Assembly (NCBI GenBank): GCA_033182465.1
Contig: CP137324.1
Coordinates: forward strand, 620,001-684,000
Length of the DNA: 64,000 bases
Direction: 5' to 3'
From: Sanghuangporus weigelae
Lineage: Eukaryota; Basidiomycota; Agaricomycetes; Hymenochaetales; Hymenochaetaceae
The position numbers and the translations under genes are program-made. The notes beneath the pieces were generated by a model. It was not told where the DNA came from. It saw only the letters and a program-made list of their open reading frames with translations, and ran no database searches. Within the stretch, counting starts at the first letter, position 1; the number at the start of each line of letters is the position of its first letter. Below, piece by piece: positions 1 to 13,793 of the stretch.

Positions 1-315
1 ATATCCCGAAGTTCCAGGATGATCCATTTGGATCGCGCTTGACAATCCTCTGCGAGATTAAGAGGCTTTTTGAGGAGTTTAGAAGTAAAGTCGCAGTAAG
101 TCGTTCTGCTTATCTTTTTTATCCTCAGAACCGGTAGCTCATCACGAATCCTCCGTCCCGTGCAGTACCATCGAAGTGTAGGTGTCGACTTTAATAGTCC
201 TGGAGTCGATGTTCTCGCATTTAGTAAAGGCGATATCAGAGTGACGAGGTTACAGCGCCGCGTCGAATGCTTATATCAGGTTGTCTTTACTTATCCGACC
301 CGTAACGATCGATAA
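1..315 (+). CDS. Gene X, copy 1: C-terminal end of an uncharacterised protein (cut by window edge)
   Basis: Only the last two exons are in the window. Codons start at base 3. An intron of about 70 nt (96-165, GTAAGT...GCAG) separates them, and the stop is TAA at 313-315. The identification as coding rests on its clear match to the second copy at 14239-15201: both contain IPKF..., ...SR..IL.E.KRLF..F..KVA, then (after an intron at the same place) ..VDVLAF/..IDVLAF, DIRVTRL and YQV.FTYP just before the stop. About 19 of 31 residues agree in the penultimate exon. I do not recognise the family. The gene is the outer element of the left arm of the inverted duplication and runs tail-to-tail with the FAD gene at 1183-3429. 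Confidence 0.65.
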
Positions 316-1182
316 TGTTGCATTTAAGCCTCGGTTTGGTGGCCCACTAGGTCGTGTTCTGTTTATGCTCCATAATTTATCCACATGCATGTACGTAAAC
401 AATATGTTCATTCAGCATTAGAACGCCCACTATTATGCCTTCCATGTCTTTGCAAACTCTCACCTTTGTATTCGGGGAGAGAATATATGCTTTTTTTTAA
501 TCAATTGGCCTCTATTCCCGCTTCTAGACCGCGATTTACCGATAAGAATTAGACAAGTTGTTTCAGTATTTCAGTCGTTCTTCAGGCTCGAGCTTTCTCT
601 TTCCCCCGCTTGTATTATAACTGTAAGGAAGCTCCGAGAAGTTCAGCGACGCTCCTTTCAAGACATAACGCAATGAACGCAACGTTCGCGCCTCTGTACC
701 CGTGTCACAATAAAAGAGATCTTGGTCTGAACATCAGTAAAGAAACGTACGGTGGAAACCATCGATGCTAGGTCATAAGTCAGACTTCGGAAAGCGTTCT
801 GATCTGTGATTTTAGCTCATCCAACTTTACCAGATGACGTGAGTGGTGGTTCCTTTTGAATTGCTATTGAAGAGACTCTGCTAATTTCTCACTCTGAGAC
901 GGATGTTATATCACTTTTTCATTCGGACGATGTTTAAAGCTTTGCTATTAAATCGGGGATAAATGCACATTTCAAAATAGGACAAAATAGTTGTACATCC
1001 AGAATGAAAGAAGGCAAGCCATATTGGTGACAGCGAATAGAATGGAGCAAATACCCGGGATCGATCAACTGTATGTGCCCAGCATCTTCAAGAGTATAAA
1101 CTACAGAGTGAAAAGGAAATCAAGACGAGCTTGGAGCTGGTCTTATAAGGCTGTAATCTGTGCGTCCGACACTTTTAGACGT
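316..1182. other. Intergenic, no gene seen
   Basis: This stretch lies between the two convergent genes of the left duplication arm. It is AT-rich with short open frames only. The longest (991-1188) begins at TTG and has no recognisable motif. The matching spacer in the right arm (13794-14238) is about half as long, so the arms have diverged here by insertion or deletion. Confidence 0.6.
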
Positions 1183-3429
1183 CTATGAACGGATCAAGCC
1201 AAGTTTTTTGCGTATATGGAAGAGAAGCATCTTCGATAGCATATGGGGCGTTAGCAGTGCGGTGTGTGGTGCCATGAAGAATCGGACTTTGTAAAGCACG
1301 CTGTCTGCCTCCTTATCCTGTTCAGTGATAAGAAGAATTAGCTCCATTGCAATGGGTGCCAAGCCCGAGAGAGGGGGAGGGAATGAAACAATGAAACATA
1401 CCAATCCTGCCATTTCCATGAGGGTCTTTCCGAAACCACCCATCAGCCATTCGTCACTGAGCTTTTCGCCCTTGCAAGGGATCGTAGTGCTAAACTGATA
1501 ATCTACGAAGTTGGTTGAGTGGACAAGCTAGGCTGGGGTATTCATGCCAATCATGCTGACCTGTGGGTTTGGTTCCTTGCCAAACACCTCGGATTTTGTC
1601 CGCGTGTATCACAAAGAAGTCACGACCGAAGTTACGGGGAATCTTCGTTGACTCAGAGATCGGCGAGGACTTCAACATGCTATCCAGAGTCACTGCCCCG
1701 ATTGTAGCTTTGGAACAGCCTTGCCTGTACACACGGTTCAAGATGTATCATGGGACTGGAGATTTAAATCGAGAGAGGTAGACTTACCCATATGTTGGAT
1801 TGGGTCGCTGTACGGCATCTCCGATTGCGATGAAGTTGTGCGGTATGTAAGGAGCCTTTTCATATAGAATCCAAGAAGGAGATGCTGTGCCGAGCGATTA
1901 ATCGGGCCCTTTTCGTCGTATAAAACAAAGCTTACGATATTTTCCTGTGGACACTTCTACCTTGTCACTTTGTTCCATAAGGACGTCAAAAAAGGGGTAA
2001 ATCCAGTCGGGAACCTTTTGGTGATCTTTCTCTAGATCTCTGAACCAGGCTTTGATTTCTGTGACGTCAGATGGTGCCGGCGGTTCGCCCCATCCTCCAA
2101 ACGATGTATCAACTAAAAGCTTTCCCGTTATTGCTGCTCGCAGAAAAGTTATGCATATACTTACTGCGTTCTCCTTCAACCCGGCTAAACATGAATAACT
2201 TCTGCTCTTTTCCGGGAATAGGGAAATAAGTATACATCCAAGGGACATTCTTGTAACCTCCGGGAATAGGTAGACGATCGCGAGCTTCAGGAGGCACGGG
2301 CCATCTAAATCTGATATATTTTTGGTGAGTGTTGTACGAAATCCTCAAGTCATCCCATGAGATCGCGTTGGATGGGGCATAGAGCTGGAGACTATTTGAG
2401 TTGACCGGGTCGGTGGCAATGCGACGAAGCCACTTGAGTCCTGCCTGCGATGCACCTGTACAATCTAGCGTTGTTTTAATTAACGGCGGGTAGAAGCAAA
2501 CAGTACGAGATAAGAATACCAATGACAAGTGTTGCCGGGGTGTCTTCCGTATTACCATCCGGCAAGCGAACAGAAACAGACGAGATAGTCGTCGGATCTC
2601 CGGACGCAGTGTTCAGGCCAGTCACGGTTCCAACCTGAGCGCGAATTCGGTCGGAATAATTCAAGACGAGACGACGGAGTATGCGCTCGTACAACTCGCG
2701 ACTCGCGAAGAAACACTTTCGTCTATTTTCACCGGTGTCTTCTTGACTCGGAGCAGCCATGAAATGACGCCCATGGGCGTGGCAGTTGAGATCATAATCG
2801 GCTATGCTAGAACAGGTTGGATCAGCGATTATTATGATGGCAGGAAAATTGCTTAATCACATTCCATTGGCTTTTATAAACTCGTCACCGACGTTCGGGA
2901 AGTACTTGCTCAGCGCTTCGAGCGCGATAGGGTGGAAGGCTGGTTTCGCATATATCAGTGTATGTGAAAAAACATTTTTATCAGTTACTTACCATGGTGC
3001 GCATTGTACTGAGCAACTCTGGAACGGACGTGCTCTCTGCTATTCTCGATATAGATGCCTTTCTCATCGTAAGTGTTGCTCATCCCTTCTTCGGTCAGTA
3101 CCCAGGTTTCTGGCTCGATGATGAGCACGTTCTCGAAATGGTCAGAAGCAATCAGCGCGGACCACAGTCCAGCGATACTGACACGGAACGTCAGAATATC
3201 TGACAAGCAATATCCAATTTTCATCATACCTTCCGCCACAGACAACCGCTGTTCCGCTCATTCGTTTATCTTCGGGCCTAGCATGCTTTGGTCCAAGATT
3301 ATCGATATCATTGACAACAGTAAACTTGCGAGTGAAGAACTTGTCAAGAAACGATCCAGTTATGCGCCACGCAATGAAGGTAGCAGGAACGGCGAGGGTC
3401 GTCGCAAGTAACTTAGGTGAGATATCCAT
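1183..3429 (-). CDS. FAD-dependent epoxidase/hydroxylase-like oxidoreductase, copy 1
   Basis: A multi-exon gene whose start ATG is at 3427-3429 and whose final exon ends ...KKLGLIRS. It begins with a hydrophobic N-terminus (LLATTLAVPATFIAW) that could anchor it to a membrane. A Rossmann FAD motif (CGGSIAGLWSA, acidic end IIEPE) follows near residues 64-85. A DCTGASQAGLKWL segment comes mid-protein, and a late GD-type FAD ribityl-binding motif region is followed by GCSKATIGAVTLDSML. This architecture is that of the LasC / squalene-epoxidase / aromatic-hydroxylase superfamily. It is not canonical ERG1, whose N-terminal and substrate motifs are absent. Substrate is unknown. Copy 2 at 11539-13793 shares sequence and intron positions, including one that splits the Rossmann motif. 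Some exon junctions near 1750-1900 were not resolved. Confidence 0.8.
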
Positions 3430-3480
3430 GAACGGTCAAGAAATCGTAAAGACGGAAAGTTAGCAAGCACGGACGTTCGC

Positions 3481-3486
3481 TTTATA
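3481..3486 (-). promoter_or_regulatory. TATA-box candidate for FAD gene copy 1
   Basis: TATAAA on the minus strand about 52 bp upstream of the ATG at 3429. Copy 2 has TATAAA 39-44 bp upstream of its own ATG, so the core promoter element appears kept in both duplicates. The rest of 3430-3674 holds no gene. Confidence 0.4.
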
Positions 3487-3674
3487 CGGTCTTACTGTAC
3501 TTGACGACACAAACTCTTTTCTCCTTGTGATGATAAGAAAGGACGAACACTTCAGTCGAGAAGACCCCAACCGAATCAGCTCTCGTACCATCATCAACAT
3601 CTTGAGGCCGCCCATCTCTTGATCAGAGCGGGGATGCGGCCCATTGTATAGAGTAAATGTAGATAGAGTCATTT

Positions 3675-4620
3675 TTAGGATTTCAAATACCAGGGAATTC
3701 GCGCAAAGACTCCTTGTAGGTCTATCTTGCCGGTGATTCTGAAACCGGTGAGTGACCGTCGCAGAAGGCCCCATTCAGCATCAAAAGTAGCAGCTCCTGC
3801 GATATTCATACGCCAGATGTAAGTGATATTTGACATATCTATACTCAAGAAATGCGTCAGAAACGGACTTGATCATACTCGTACTCTCACGTTAAGACTC
3901 CTTTCATCAGATCTAGAGTGTCACTTCAAATGCTTGGTTGTAGACTTCGCCGCATCCGGAAAAATACTCTGCCTTCCCAGGACGTGACGTTATCCACTCA
4001 TCGTGGGCATTTGCAATTACCGTGATATTCGCTGATTAGGCCATCGGCATATTCACGGGCGCCAAAGTATCCGCAATAGTCAATGTATACCTGTTATCAC
4101 GATCAACCATAACTGCTCCAGCTAACATACATATTTCTTCATCTCGCAGGCAATCCCAGCTGCAGTTACGTTGTCCAAGTCAAAGTCTTTTCTGGATGCG
4201 CTCGGTAAAATAAACATATCAGTATGAATCCTCTGGCTCATCATCAAATTGGATTGGGGCGTGCGTTGTTGTCGGAAGAGATTATCCGAGCGTTCAAGGG
4301 CATTTATTTACTCCAACTCATCTTCAACCCGGCCAAAGTGCTTCCAAGCGGTGCAGCATGCATTCATAGATTGCACTGGGAATGCGGAATCCCCATTGCA
4401 TCATAGGGTGAGCACTGGCAAGTGCGCTCGCAACGCAGGAGTTATCCAATGAGAGCATCGGCTCGGGCGTTTCGTCAAGGATTTTCTCAGGGGCTCCACG
4501 AACCTGTATATCAATTCAATAGCCATTTGGACGGATAAAAATAACCTGAAATCTTTTCAACCCAGCATCTCGACGGGCCTGTTGGTTTCTTCTGAAAGGC
4601 CGAGAAATCACAGATTCTTT
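3675..4620 (-). pseudogene. Decayed multi-exon gene of unknown family
   Basis: The minus strand shows protein-like runs that switch frame and are broken by stops. Examples are RFQVRGAPEKILDETPEP (about 4563-4450), DFDLDNVTAAGIACEMKK (about 4185-4135), AGAVMVDRDNRYTLTIAD and ITVIANAHDEWITSRPGK (about 4025-3970), and a possible C-terminus ending IPWYLKS* at 3675. Some GT...AG pairs fit real introns (for example about 4505-4550), but no set of introns restores one frame. The simplest reading is a dead gene. I do not recognise the family, and an intact but unusual gene cannot be fully excluded. It lies between FAD copy 1 and CYP51 and has no counterpart in the right arm. The rest of 4621-5045 shows only scattered fragments. 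Confidence 0.45.
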
Positions 4621-5045
4621 CGATTGATACGTTGGGGTGTAGGTGAGCGACATGTCTCGATATATGCCTTAGTCAACGTTGAACAATGGCGAAGCGACAC
4701 TTTATGGCTTCATGCCAGACGGTTCCAGCTTCCCGATGACTGTTACTCATTCACGCAAATTCTGAAGGGGTGGCTCAGCGAGATCCCCAGTTATTCCCTG
4801 ACTTGAACTGAACAGGCGGAATCGTATGTTTCGGTTCAGCCCCTCGTCACGTATCCATGCAGCTTTATATCGATACTACGACGTCTCTTTCGATCCAGGA
4901 ATGCCGTAATGCGCAAGAATTGCTTAGGAAACCGGGCCATCTTTATGCGTCTATGCTTTTATTATCCAATGCTTCTAGATTGCAAGTAACGTAACAGGAG
5001 AAAATCATATCATTGATGCGTCCAAGGAAGCGTGAGGTAATTCAG

Positions 5046-7118
<2,073 letters not shown>

Positions 7119-7364
7119 CGCTCGCCGACGTGTACAAAGTACGACTTCGAGGTGGTGGGAGATGGTGAGGAGCAGCTCTGGCCTGGGAGCAGTTTACTTA
7201 TTTTTTCGCGCGTCGGGTTCTCAAGCTCAAGGTCAGACCATTTATTTACAACGTCAATATTCATTTCGGCTTTTGCCGTGCTAATCACCATCTTTTTATT
7301 TCCGCGCAATTTTGTCGGACAACATCTGACTGGTTCAGTACACTCAACAGCCAATCAATTTACC
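7119..7364. promoter_or_regulatory. Bidirectional promoter region, CYP51 / nucleolar protein
   Basis: 246 bp separate the two start codons, so both promoters must lie here. The CYP51 side contains CTCACCATCTCCCACCACC on the minus strand, which loosely resembles SREBP-type sites (ATCACCCCAC), but the match is weak and I do not claim it as a binding site. Confidence 0.4.
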
Positions 7365-9032
7365 ATGTTCAAACGAGTCACCAAAAAGCAGAAGAAACGA
7401 GAGCAAGAAGAGGAGCTCGGTCTTGATGATGATACGAGACAGATGTTCGGGCTGCAGGACACCGACAGCGACGAATCTTCCTCACAGTCGAACTCGGAAT
7501 CGGACGATGAACTAGATCGCGGCGAGGCCGAAGCAGACATAAGAACAGAATGGCTTGCAGCTGAGGGCTCGAGCTCAGAGGACGAGAATGATAGCGATGA
7601 AGAGGGGCTCGATCTCGAGAGCATAGATGACGACCCGCCTATATCTCTCGCCGAAGCTGTGAAGAACCCTATTTATCACATTTCGTCGGAGAAGCTCAAC
7701 GATGAGCGCGCATGCATAACATGTCCCAAGAAGCTACTGAAGAATGAAAAGATGGTGGAACTGCATCTTTCATCTGCGGTAAGGTGGTCGAATCCTTGAT
7801 TCGTGTATTTATTATCTACACATATTGATTGTTATTCATGATTTCACGTTGCCGGATTTCTGTAGGCCCATGTCAGACGATTCAAAAAATTCTGCGAATT
7901 GGCGAAAAGGCCGGATAACCGTTCAGAAGATCCCAGACGTATCTCGGCCGCCATCTCGAAGAATCCGACGGCAGTCACAAGTGCAGAAGGATTATCGAAA
8001 CGCGGTCTAAAGCGAGTAAGTATCGCACTCTCACGACCCGCAAAATTTTTTGACTTCCCCAACTCAATACAATCTTTCTTTTTATATCTTCACCAGAAAC
8101 AAAAACTCGAAACGATCAAACGAAAACGCGAAACGACGAAACATATCATCGAGCGTAAAAAGCGGAAACACGCTAAGAAAGAGGTTGAGGCTGAGACTGG
8201 GACAGGCAAAAAGGCGCAAAGTGCGGGAAAGAAGAGAGAGAGCGACGTCGGCACGAGCAAAAGCAAACCATCAATTTCTCGATCCGACAAACAAGCCTCC
8301 GAACGACCGCGAAAGAGGCGCAAGGTTCTGGATTCTGACGGACATGAGGCTACTCGTGAAAATGCCGATGATGACCACGGCGGTGATAGCACGAGAACCG
8401 GAGAGCAGACGGAAATGATGGTGGGTGCAACAGCGGAGTCTAAGCCACCAAAGATGAAGACGAAGGTAATCAAGGTTAAAGACAAAAGTAAAAGCATTGC
8501 CAAAGCCAAAACTAGTCCCGGGAGCGAGAACAGCGGGAACCACGCCGAAGCACAAGCCACCGACTCAACGTCGACACGGCGACAGAAGGATAGGACCAAG
8601 ACTGTCAGGTTCTTTGAAGACGACGGTGCAATCGACGATAACAGTGAAGACGCTCGCACAACGAAGAAACGCGATTTGAGGAGATTAAAGACGAAAGGGA
8701 GAATTGGTCGAGAAGGTGCCGGGAAATTCGCTAAGCTCTCCAATACACGACCCGCGAAAGACAAAAGTCAACGAAAATCACAGACGCAGGGAGTCACGGC
8801 CCGCAATTCCTTCCTTCCAAAGAAGTCGGCTCGCTATTTTGATGAACCGGAGGATGGAACATCAGTCGGGCCGAAGAAATCCTCCATGAAGAAGCAGCTT
8901 AAGAAGACGAAGTCGGAAGCGAAAGGCTTGAAGCGTAACAACTCGGCTAAGGGCGATGGAGAGGACCGACTACAGAAGGCAGAAAGCAAATGGAGAGAAA
9001 AGGCAGGAGACGATCTTGTTATTTTCGACTGA
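7365..9032 (+). CDS. Lysine-rich, probably nucleolar protein with a U1-type zinc finger
   Basis: Three exons, with introns starting at the GTAAGG after ...LSSA and the GTAAGT after ...KRGLKR. The N-terminus (MFKRVTKKQKKR) leads into a Ser/Asp/Glu-rich acidic stretch. A C-x2-C-x13-H-x5-H finger follows (CITC...HLSSAAH), whose second half is built across the first intron. After it come ISKNPTAVTSAEGLSKRGLKR and then a long Lys/Arg-rich tail with many basic nuclear-localisation-like clusters (RKKRKHAKK, RPRKRRK). Acid-plus-basic low-complexity composition and one U1/matrin-like finger are typical of ribosome-biogenesis factors. I cannot name the orthologue, and nucleolar location is an inference from composition. 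Confidence 0.8.
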
Positions 9033-9208
9033 ATGTAAAATTTGCAGGTCCGCGTATCTCGTCCTTGTCGTCACTGAATTACTGAAATGTCTTTCATCCA
9101 TTCCGTTGGTCCGATAAAAAAAATGAAGTCCATGAAAAAGTGAAGTAAGAATGAACAGGGGAAGAAATACAATAACCAAAATGAGAAATGCGAGATAGAA
9201 AAACAAAT

Positions 9209-11056
9209 CTATGCGAGACTGCGTAATACAGCATCAGTCTTTTCGATAACCTAGACGCCGGAAGAAGATTCGAAGCAAGGAGCAGAAGCATCGATTAGCG
9301 CCACATTACAACTGGAGTAACCTATTCCAACCATACCTGGTGTATATCAGGCCGTTGAGCTGGGTCAGGCTTCAGCATGAAGTCAATGAGATCCCGCAAG
9401 CCCTGCGAATACGCGGAATCTCGCGGATGTTTATATGCAGCATTCATAACTGCCATAGCAATCGACCCTCCTTGTTCAGTCGTTGCTTGTGTCTCAAAGG
9501 GGGAATGGAGATACGCAAGAGCGTAAAGTGTACATCCAAGTGACTAGGTGAGAACATCAGCTATGCATACGCACGTGAATGATTCAATACCAGCTGAAAC
9601 AACGAACCCATATGTCAACTTTTTCGTCAAGTGTAATGCCAGTTTTCACATCAAATAGCTCCGGTGCACGATAAGCCATCGTACTCTGCTCGGCAGCTAT
9701 GTCCTGGATTGTAGTAAGTCAACATGTCAGCAGCTGAACTCCGTGAACGGCAGAAACTTACCTGTTGCAAAAGCGCCTGTTGCCGGTTTTCAATCTTTAT
9801 GCGAGCCTTGACTGCGCTACCGAAGTCCATTAGGATCGGAGTGCCGTCGTCAGCAATCATGACATTCCTTCCCAATTAACATAAGTCGATCAAACTGAAA
9901 CGGTTGTTAAAATAGATACTCTTACCCAGGCTTCATATCTCTATGTGCGTATGGGACAATCTCCATTTGACTCGGATCCCCGTCATTGAGCTCTTGATGT
10001 GCTAACTCCTCGTCGCCATCGAATACGACATCTCCTTCATCTTCTATCGCATGTTCAGTTACTAACGGAACACTGGACCCGCCGTCGTTCCCATAACTGT
10101 ATCCACCTTCCCCATCGCCTTCAGGATGTGGCAGCAAATCGTCTTCATCCTCATCGTCGCTTCCATGATGTACTACTGGTCTACTAAGTTTTCCGTTCTG
10201 TTTTGTTCGTGGCCGGGCTGATGCGGGAATACTTTCTGTCCGGTGTTGAGCTGATGTCGATGCTTGAGTCTGAGAAGACTTGGTGGCACGGAAGGTATGC
10301 ATCGCGCGGACGGCTTCACACGTTCCGCGGAACAGACGGAGCATTTCAGCCTCCGAGAAGTGCGTCCCATTTATGAGGTGTGCATTGATCGCGTCTTGCA
10401 AGTTTCCTCGCTGGGAAACAGATGAGAAGATATGGACATTGATATGCAGTAAGAAGCACACCTTATAAAGAGGTAAGAAGAGATAAACTATCTTTCCCTC
10501 CCCGTCAGCATCTTGGACGACCGCAGAATCCTAAGAAAATTGAGCTGACAGAGACAACATTCAAGGCACGACCAACATACATAGATACGGATAATGTTTG
10601 GGTGCCTGCAGCGTTCTCAGCGAATGGAGACTGATGGCAGTAAGGATACATACTTGAAGCGCCTATAGGCCTCTACTTCTCGCATTGCTTCCTTGACGCC
10701 TTCTGAACCCGTGGGGCAGCGGATCTTCTTGAGAGCAAACTGACGCTAGAACTACGATTGAATGACGCTCTGTATGTTTCAGGCGGTACCACAAGACCTA
10801 CGCCACTAAGTTCATCTTGAACAAGGTATACAAATGAGAATCCACCCTCCCCGAGAACCTTGACGATTTTGACTAGCAGATAAAGTGTCAGCTGGCGAGC
10901 AGGCGGACAGCCAAGCACAAGTGACGAACATGTTCGTCCGTTGATTTTTACTTTTGCCGATTGGTGACATAGACAAGAGGTGAATGCATACAATGCGTCT
11001 TTTGCGCGCTCCTTTAGACCGTCGAGAGACTGTAGAAGTTGAGGGGGGAAGGCCAT
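9209..11056 (-). CDS. ENV7: NAK-family Ser/Thr kinase, STK16 / Env7 orthologue
   Basis: Golgi/vacuole membrane kinase family. The N-terminus has a cysteine pair (CLCHQ), the usual site of acylation in STK16/Env7. It is followed by the glycine loop LGEGGFSFVYLV, the ALKKIRC lysine region and the EAxAL-type helix. The catalytic loop HRDMKPGN and DFGSA follow, with a late activation segment (MAYRAPELFD), DIWSLGCTLYAL and the C-lobe. The last intron precedes VIEKTDAVLRSLA*, ending at 9209. Between helix alphaE (AVRAMHTF) and HRDMKPG there is a roughly 100-residue insertion rich in Ser, Gly, Asp and Glu, longer than in animal STK16. Start ATG is at 11054-11056. It sits at the right end of the duplication spacer, divergent from FAD copy 2. 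Confidence 0.9.
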
Positions 11057-11538
11057 GGGTGGTGCTGGTGAGCTGGTGTACGAAGTGTGAGAACGTCACG
11101 CGTTAGAGAACGCGAGAGGCACCGGCCATCGGATCAGCCGCGCTCCGGATTTTGTTTGAACGGCGCCGCGTGCCGGGGACTCTTTTTTTCCTTCTTTACA
11201 TACAACGGTCACTGAGTCCATGTTTCAACGTTTCTTGACACGGGTGACCATGATTTGTAGTATTTGCCAAACTCAAGTTATCGTAGTTCCATCTGCATGT
11301 AATATGATGGACTACGTCTGATTCTGATACTGCTGTTGCGCTCGGCGCTAGACGCGGACAACTGGTGTAATTTGATGATTCCAAATTGCCCTTTCTACAG
11401 GTAAAGTCTCGGTCAGGGTCTTTTCAATTATGTTTTCCCGTTTCTCGTCATCAAAGAATAATATATTGATTCCGGGTCCGGACGCGACCGTTCATATAAA
11501 GAAGCACCTTGGCCTACCCACTTTTCTACCTTGCAGCC
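11057..11538. promoter_or_regulatory. Divergent promoter region with TATA box, STK16 / FAD copy 2
   Basis: 482 bp between two divergent start codons with no gene inside. TATAAA at 11495-11500 lies 39-44 bp upstream of the FAD copy 2 ATG. GC-rich sequence near 11110-11185 is close to the kinase start. Confidence 0.45.
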
Positions 11539-13793
11539 ATGGATTACTCTCCACAGCTGGCTGCTACAGCCCTTGCCCTCCCCGTTACGTTCGTTGCATG
11601 GCGATCACTTGGCTCATTCCTTGATAAATCTTTCACTCGCAAATTCACTGTTCTACACGACCTAGATAAGCTTGGCCCAGCGCATGCTAGACCTGACGAG
11701 AAACGGATGAGAGGAACAGCTGTTATTTGTGGCGGAAGGTATGTAGACGTCGAGCTTTGCGCGTGTAAAGTCGAGATAATCTGACTATCCAATAGTATTG
11801 CCGGTCTTTGGTCTGCGCTTGTCGCTGCCGACCACTTCGAGAACGTGCTCATTATCGAGCCAGAAGCATGGGTATTCACAGAAGAAGGAAGAAGCAACAC
11901 ATATGATGAAAAGGGCGTTTTTATCGAGAATAGCAGAGAGCACGTCCGTTCAAGAGTTGCTCAGTACAATGCCCATCACGGTAAGTAAATTTAGCGCCGA
12001 ATGTGTCACTATGGCACTCCGATCTCATGAGACGACAGTCTTCCAGCCCATTGCTCTGGATGTGCTGAGGAAATACTTCCCGAACATCGATGACGAGATT
12101 CGAAGAGCTAACGGAATGTAATCAAGTCTTTTTGCTACTCACATCTCACCATTGCTGATTTATTGTGATTCAGCATATCCGATTACGAGCTTAATTGCCA
12201 CTGCCACGGACGTCATTTTATGGCCTTGCCCAGACAAGATTTTCCGGATGGAAAGCAGCCAAAATGTTTCTTCATGTCCCGCGAGCTATACGAGCGCTTA
12301 CTTCGCCGCCTCGTCCTCAACTATTCTGATCGTATTCGCACAAAAATTGGAACCGTAACCAATCTAAACACCGACCCCGCCGATCCGATGACTATCTCGT
12401 CCGTTTCTGTTCGCTTACCAGATGGCGATACGGAGGACATACCAGCAACGCTCGTCATTGGTATTCTTTCTCTCACAAAATTTGTAAATCTATCACTGTT
12501 GGCTGACGAAGATCAAATTAGACTGTACTGGCGGGACGCAAGCTGGACTTAAGTGGCTTCGCCGCATTGCGACCGACCCCATGAATTCGGAAGGTCTTCG
12601 ACGCTATACCCCATCGGGAGCGATACCATGGGATGACCTGAGACTTGCGTACAACACGGCTCAGAAGTACATCCGATTTAGGTGGCATGTCCCGGAAGAA
12701 GCGCGGGGGCGCTTACCTATTCCCGGAGGTTACAATAATGTCCCTTGGGTGTATACGTATTTCCCGGTCCCTGGGAAAGAACAGAAGCTATTTATGTTCA
12801 GTCGGATTGAAGGACATCGCAGTAAGTATAGTATCTTTTCTAATGAGGATAATGGTAATAACAGCGTTCTTAGTTGATATGTCCTTTGGAGGATGGGGTG
12901 AGCCGCCGCTCCCGATGGACATTTCGAAGATCCCGGACTGGTTCAGGGACTTAGGCAAAGACCATCATAAACCTCCCGACTGGGTCTATCCTTTCGTGGA
13001 AATTTTGATGGAGCAGAAGGACAAGGTCGAAATTGCGACAGGCAGATATCGTAAATCCAATCTTACTTATTTCAAAGGAATTGCTTCTAACTCCTGAGCA
13101 TAGCGTCGCTTTCTTGGGTTCGATACGAAAAGGCTCCTTATGTACCACATAACTTTATTGCTATTGGAGATTCTGTTTTGCAGCCTAATCCCACTTTTGG
13201 GTGAGTGTTTTTGTCTGCAACGAAGACCCATATCTTAACGTGATGTCATAGTCAAGGCTGTTCAAAAGCTACCATCGGGGCAGTCGCATTAGATGCCATG
13301 CTGAAGACGCTGCCGTTCGCTGAATTAACAAAGATACCACCTAGTTTTGGAAGAGACTTCTTCACAATGCATGCGGACAAAATCCAGAGTGTATGGGATG
13401 GTACTAAACCCATAGGTCGGCCTTCTAGCCTACATTAAATGAGAAAGTGATAATAACACCTACATTCTAGATTACCAATTCCCTACGACGACTCCGAGCA
13501 AAGGCGAGAAGCTCAGTGACGAATGGCTGATGGGTGGGCTCGGGAATGTTGCCATGGAGTTAGCAGGTCTGGTATGTTATATTTCCACAGGCTATTATTC
13601 CTTTCTACTTTTCTGTTTGAGAATGGTGAATATTCAATGTTTTCTTTCCTCCATGCAGGATAAGGAAGTGGACGCTGTTCTTTATAAAGTCCGTTTCTTC
13701 ATGGAGCCACAGACGGCATTGATGACGCCGTATATAACGTCGAAGATCTTGTTGTTCCAGCTCCGCAAGAAGCTCGGCTTGATGCGGTCGTAG
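11539..13793 (+). CDS. FAD-dependent epoxidase/hydroxylase-like oxidoreductase, copy 2
   Basis: Paralogue of 1183-3429 in opposite orientation. The start ATG at 11539 gives MDYSPQLAATALALPV, a hydrophobic N-terminal segment. The Rossmann motif CGGSIAGLWSA is at about residues 64-74, with its Ser codon split by an intron, and IIEPE follows. Later come SRELYERLLRRLVLNYSDR, DCTGGTQAGLKWLRR, IPGGYNNVPWVYTYFP and SFGGWGEPPLP. The FAD motif IGDSVLQPNPTFG-QGCSKA is followed by a C-terminus ending KKLGLMRS. All signature elements of the LasC/squalene-epoxidase-like flavoprotein superfamily look intact. Aligned stretches of the two copies match at roughly three quarters of positions or better by eye. 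Substrate is unknown; the CYP51 neighbour suggests sterols or triterpenoids, as inference only. Confidence 0.85.

Larger units (their letters stand above)
1..3429. repeat. Left arm of an inverted segmental duplication
   Basis: This arm carries gene X (+) and an FAD-dependent oxidoreductase (-). The same two genes occur in mirror order and orientation at 11539-15201. Homology is clear at protein level, including shared intron positions. The spacers are not obviously alignable by eye, so this is an old duplication rather than a recent palindrome. The arm extends past the window's left edge. Confidence 0.7.

Noticed and set aside
991-1188. 65-codon open frame between gene X copy 1 and FAD copy 1
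   Set aside because: Begins with TTG, no homologue in the right arm spacer, no motif.
7119-7364. SREBP binding site upstream of CYP51
   Set aside because: Best candidate differs from the consensus at several positions; not enough to claim.
8090-8764. Long minus-strand open frame opposite the zinc-finger gene
   Set aside because: Ser/Leu/Phe-rich antisense shadow of the Lys/Ser-rich exon; no intron support or motif.
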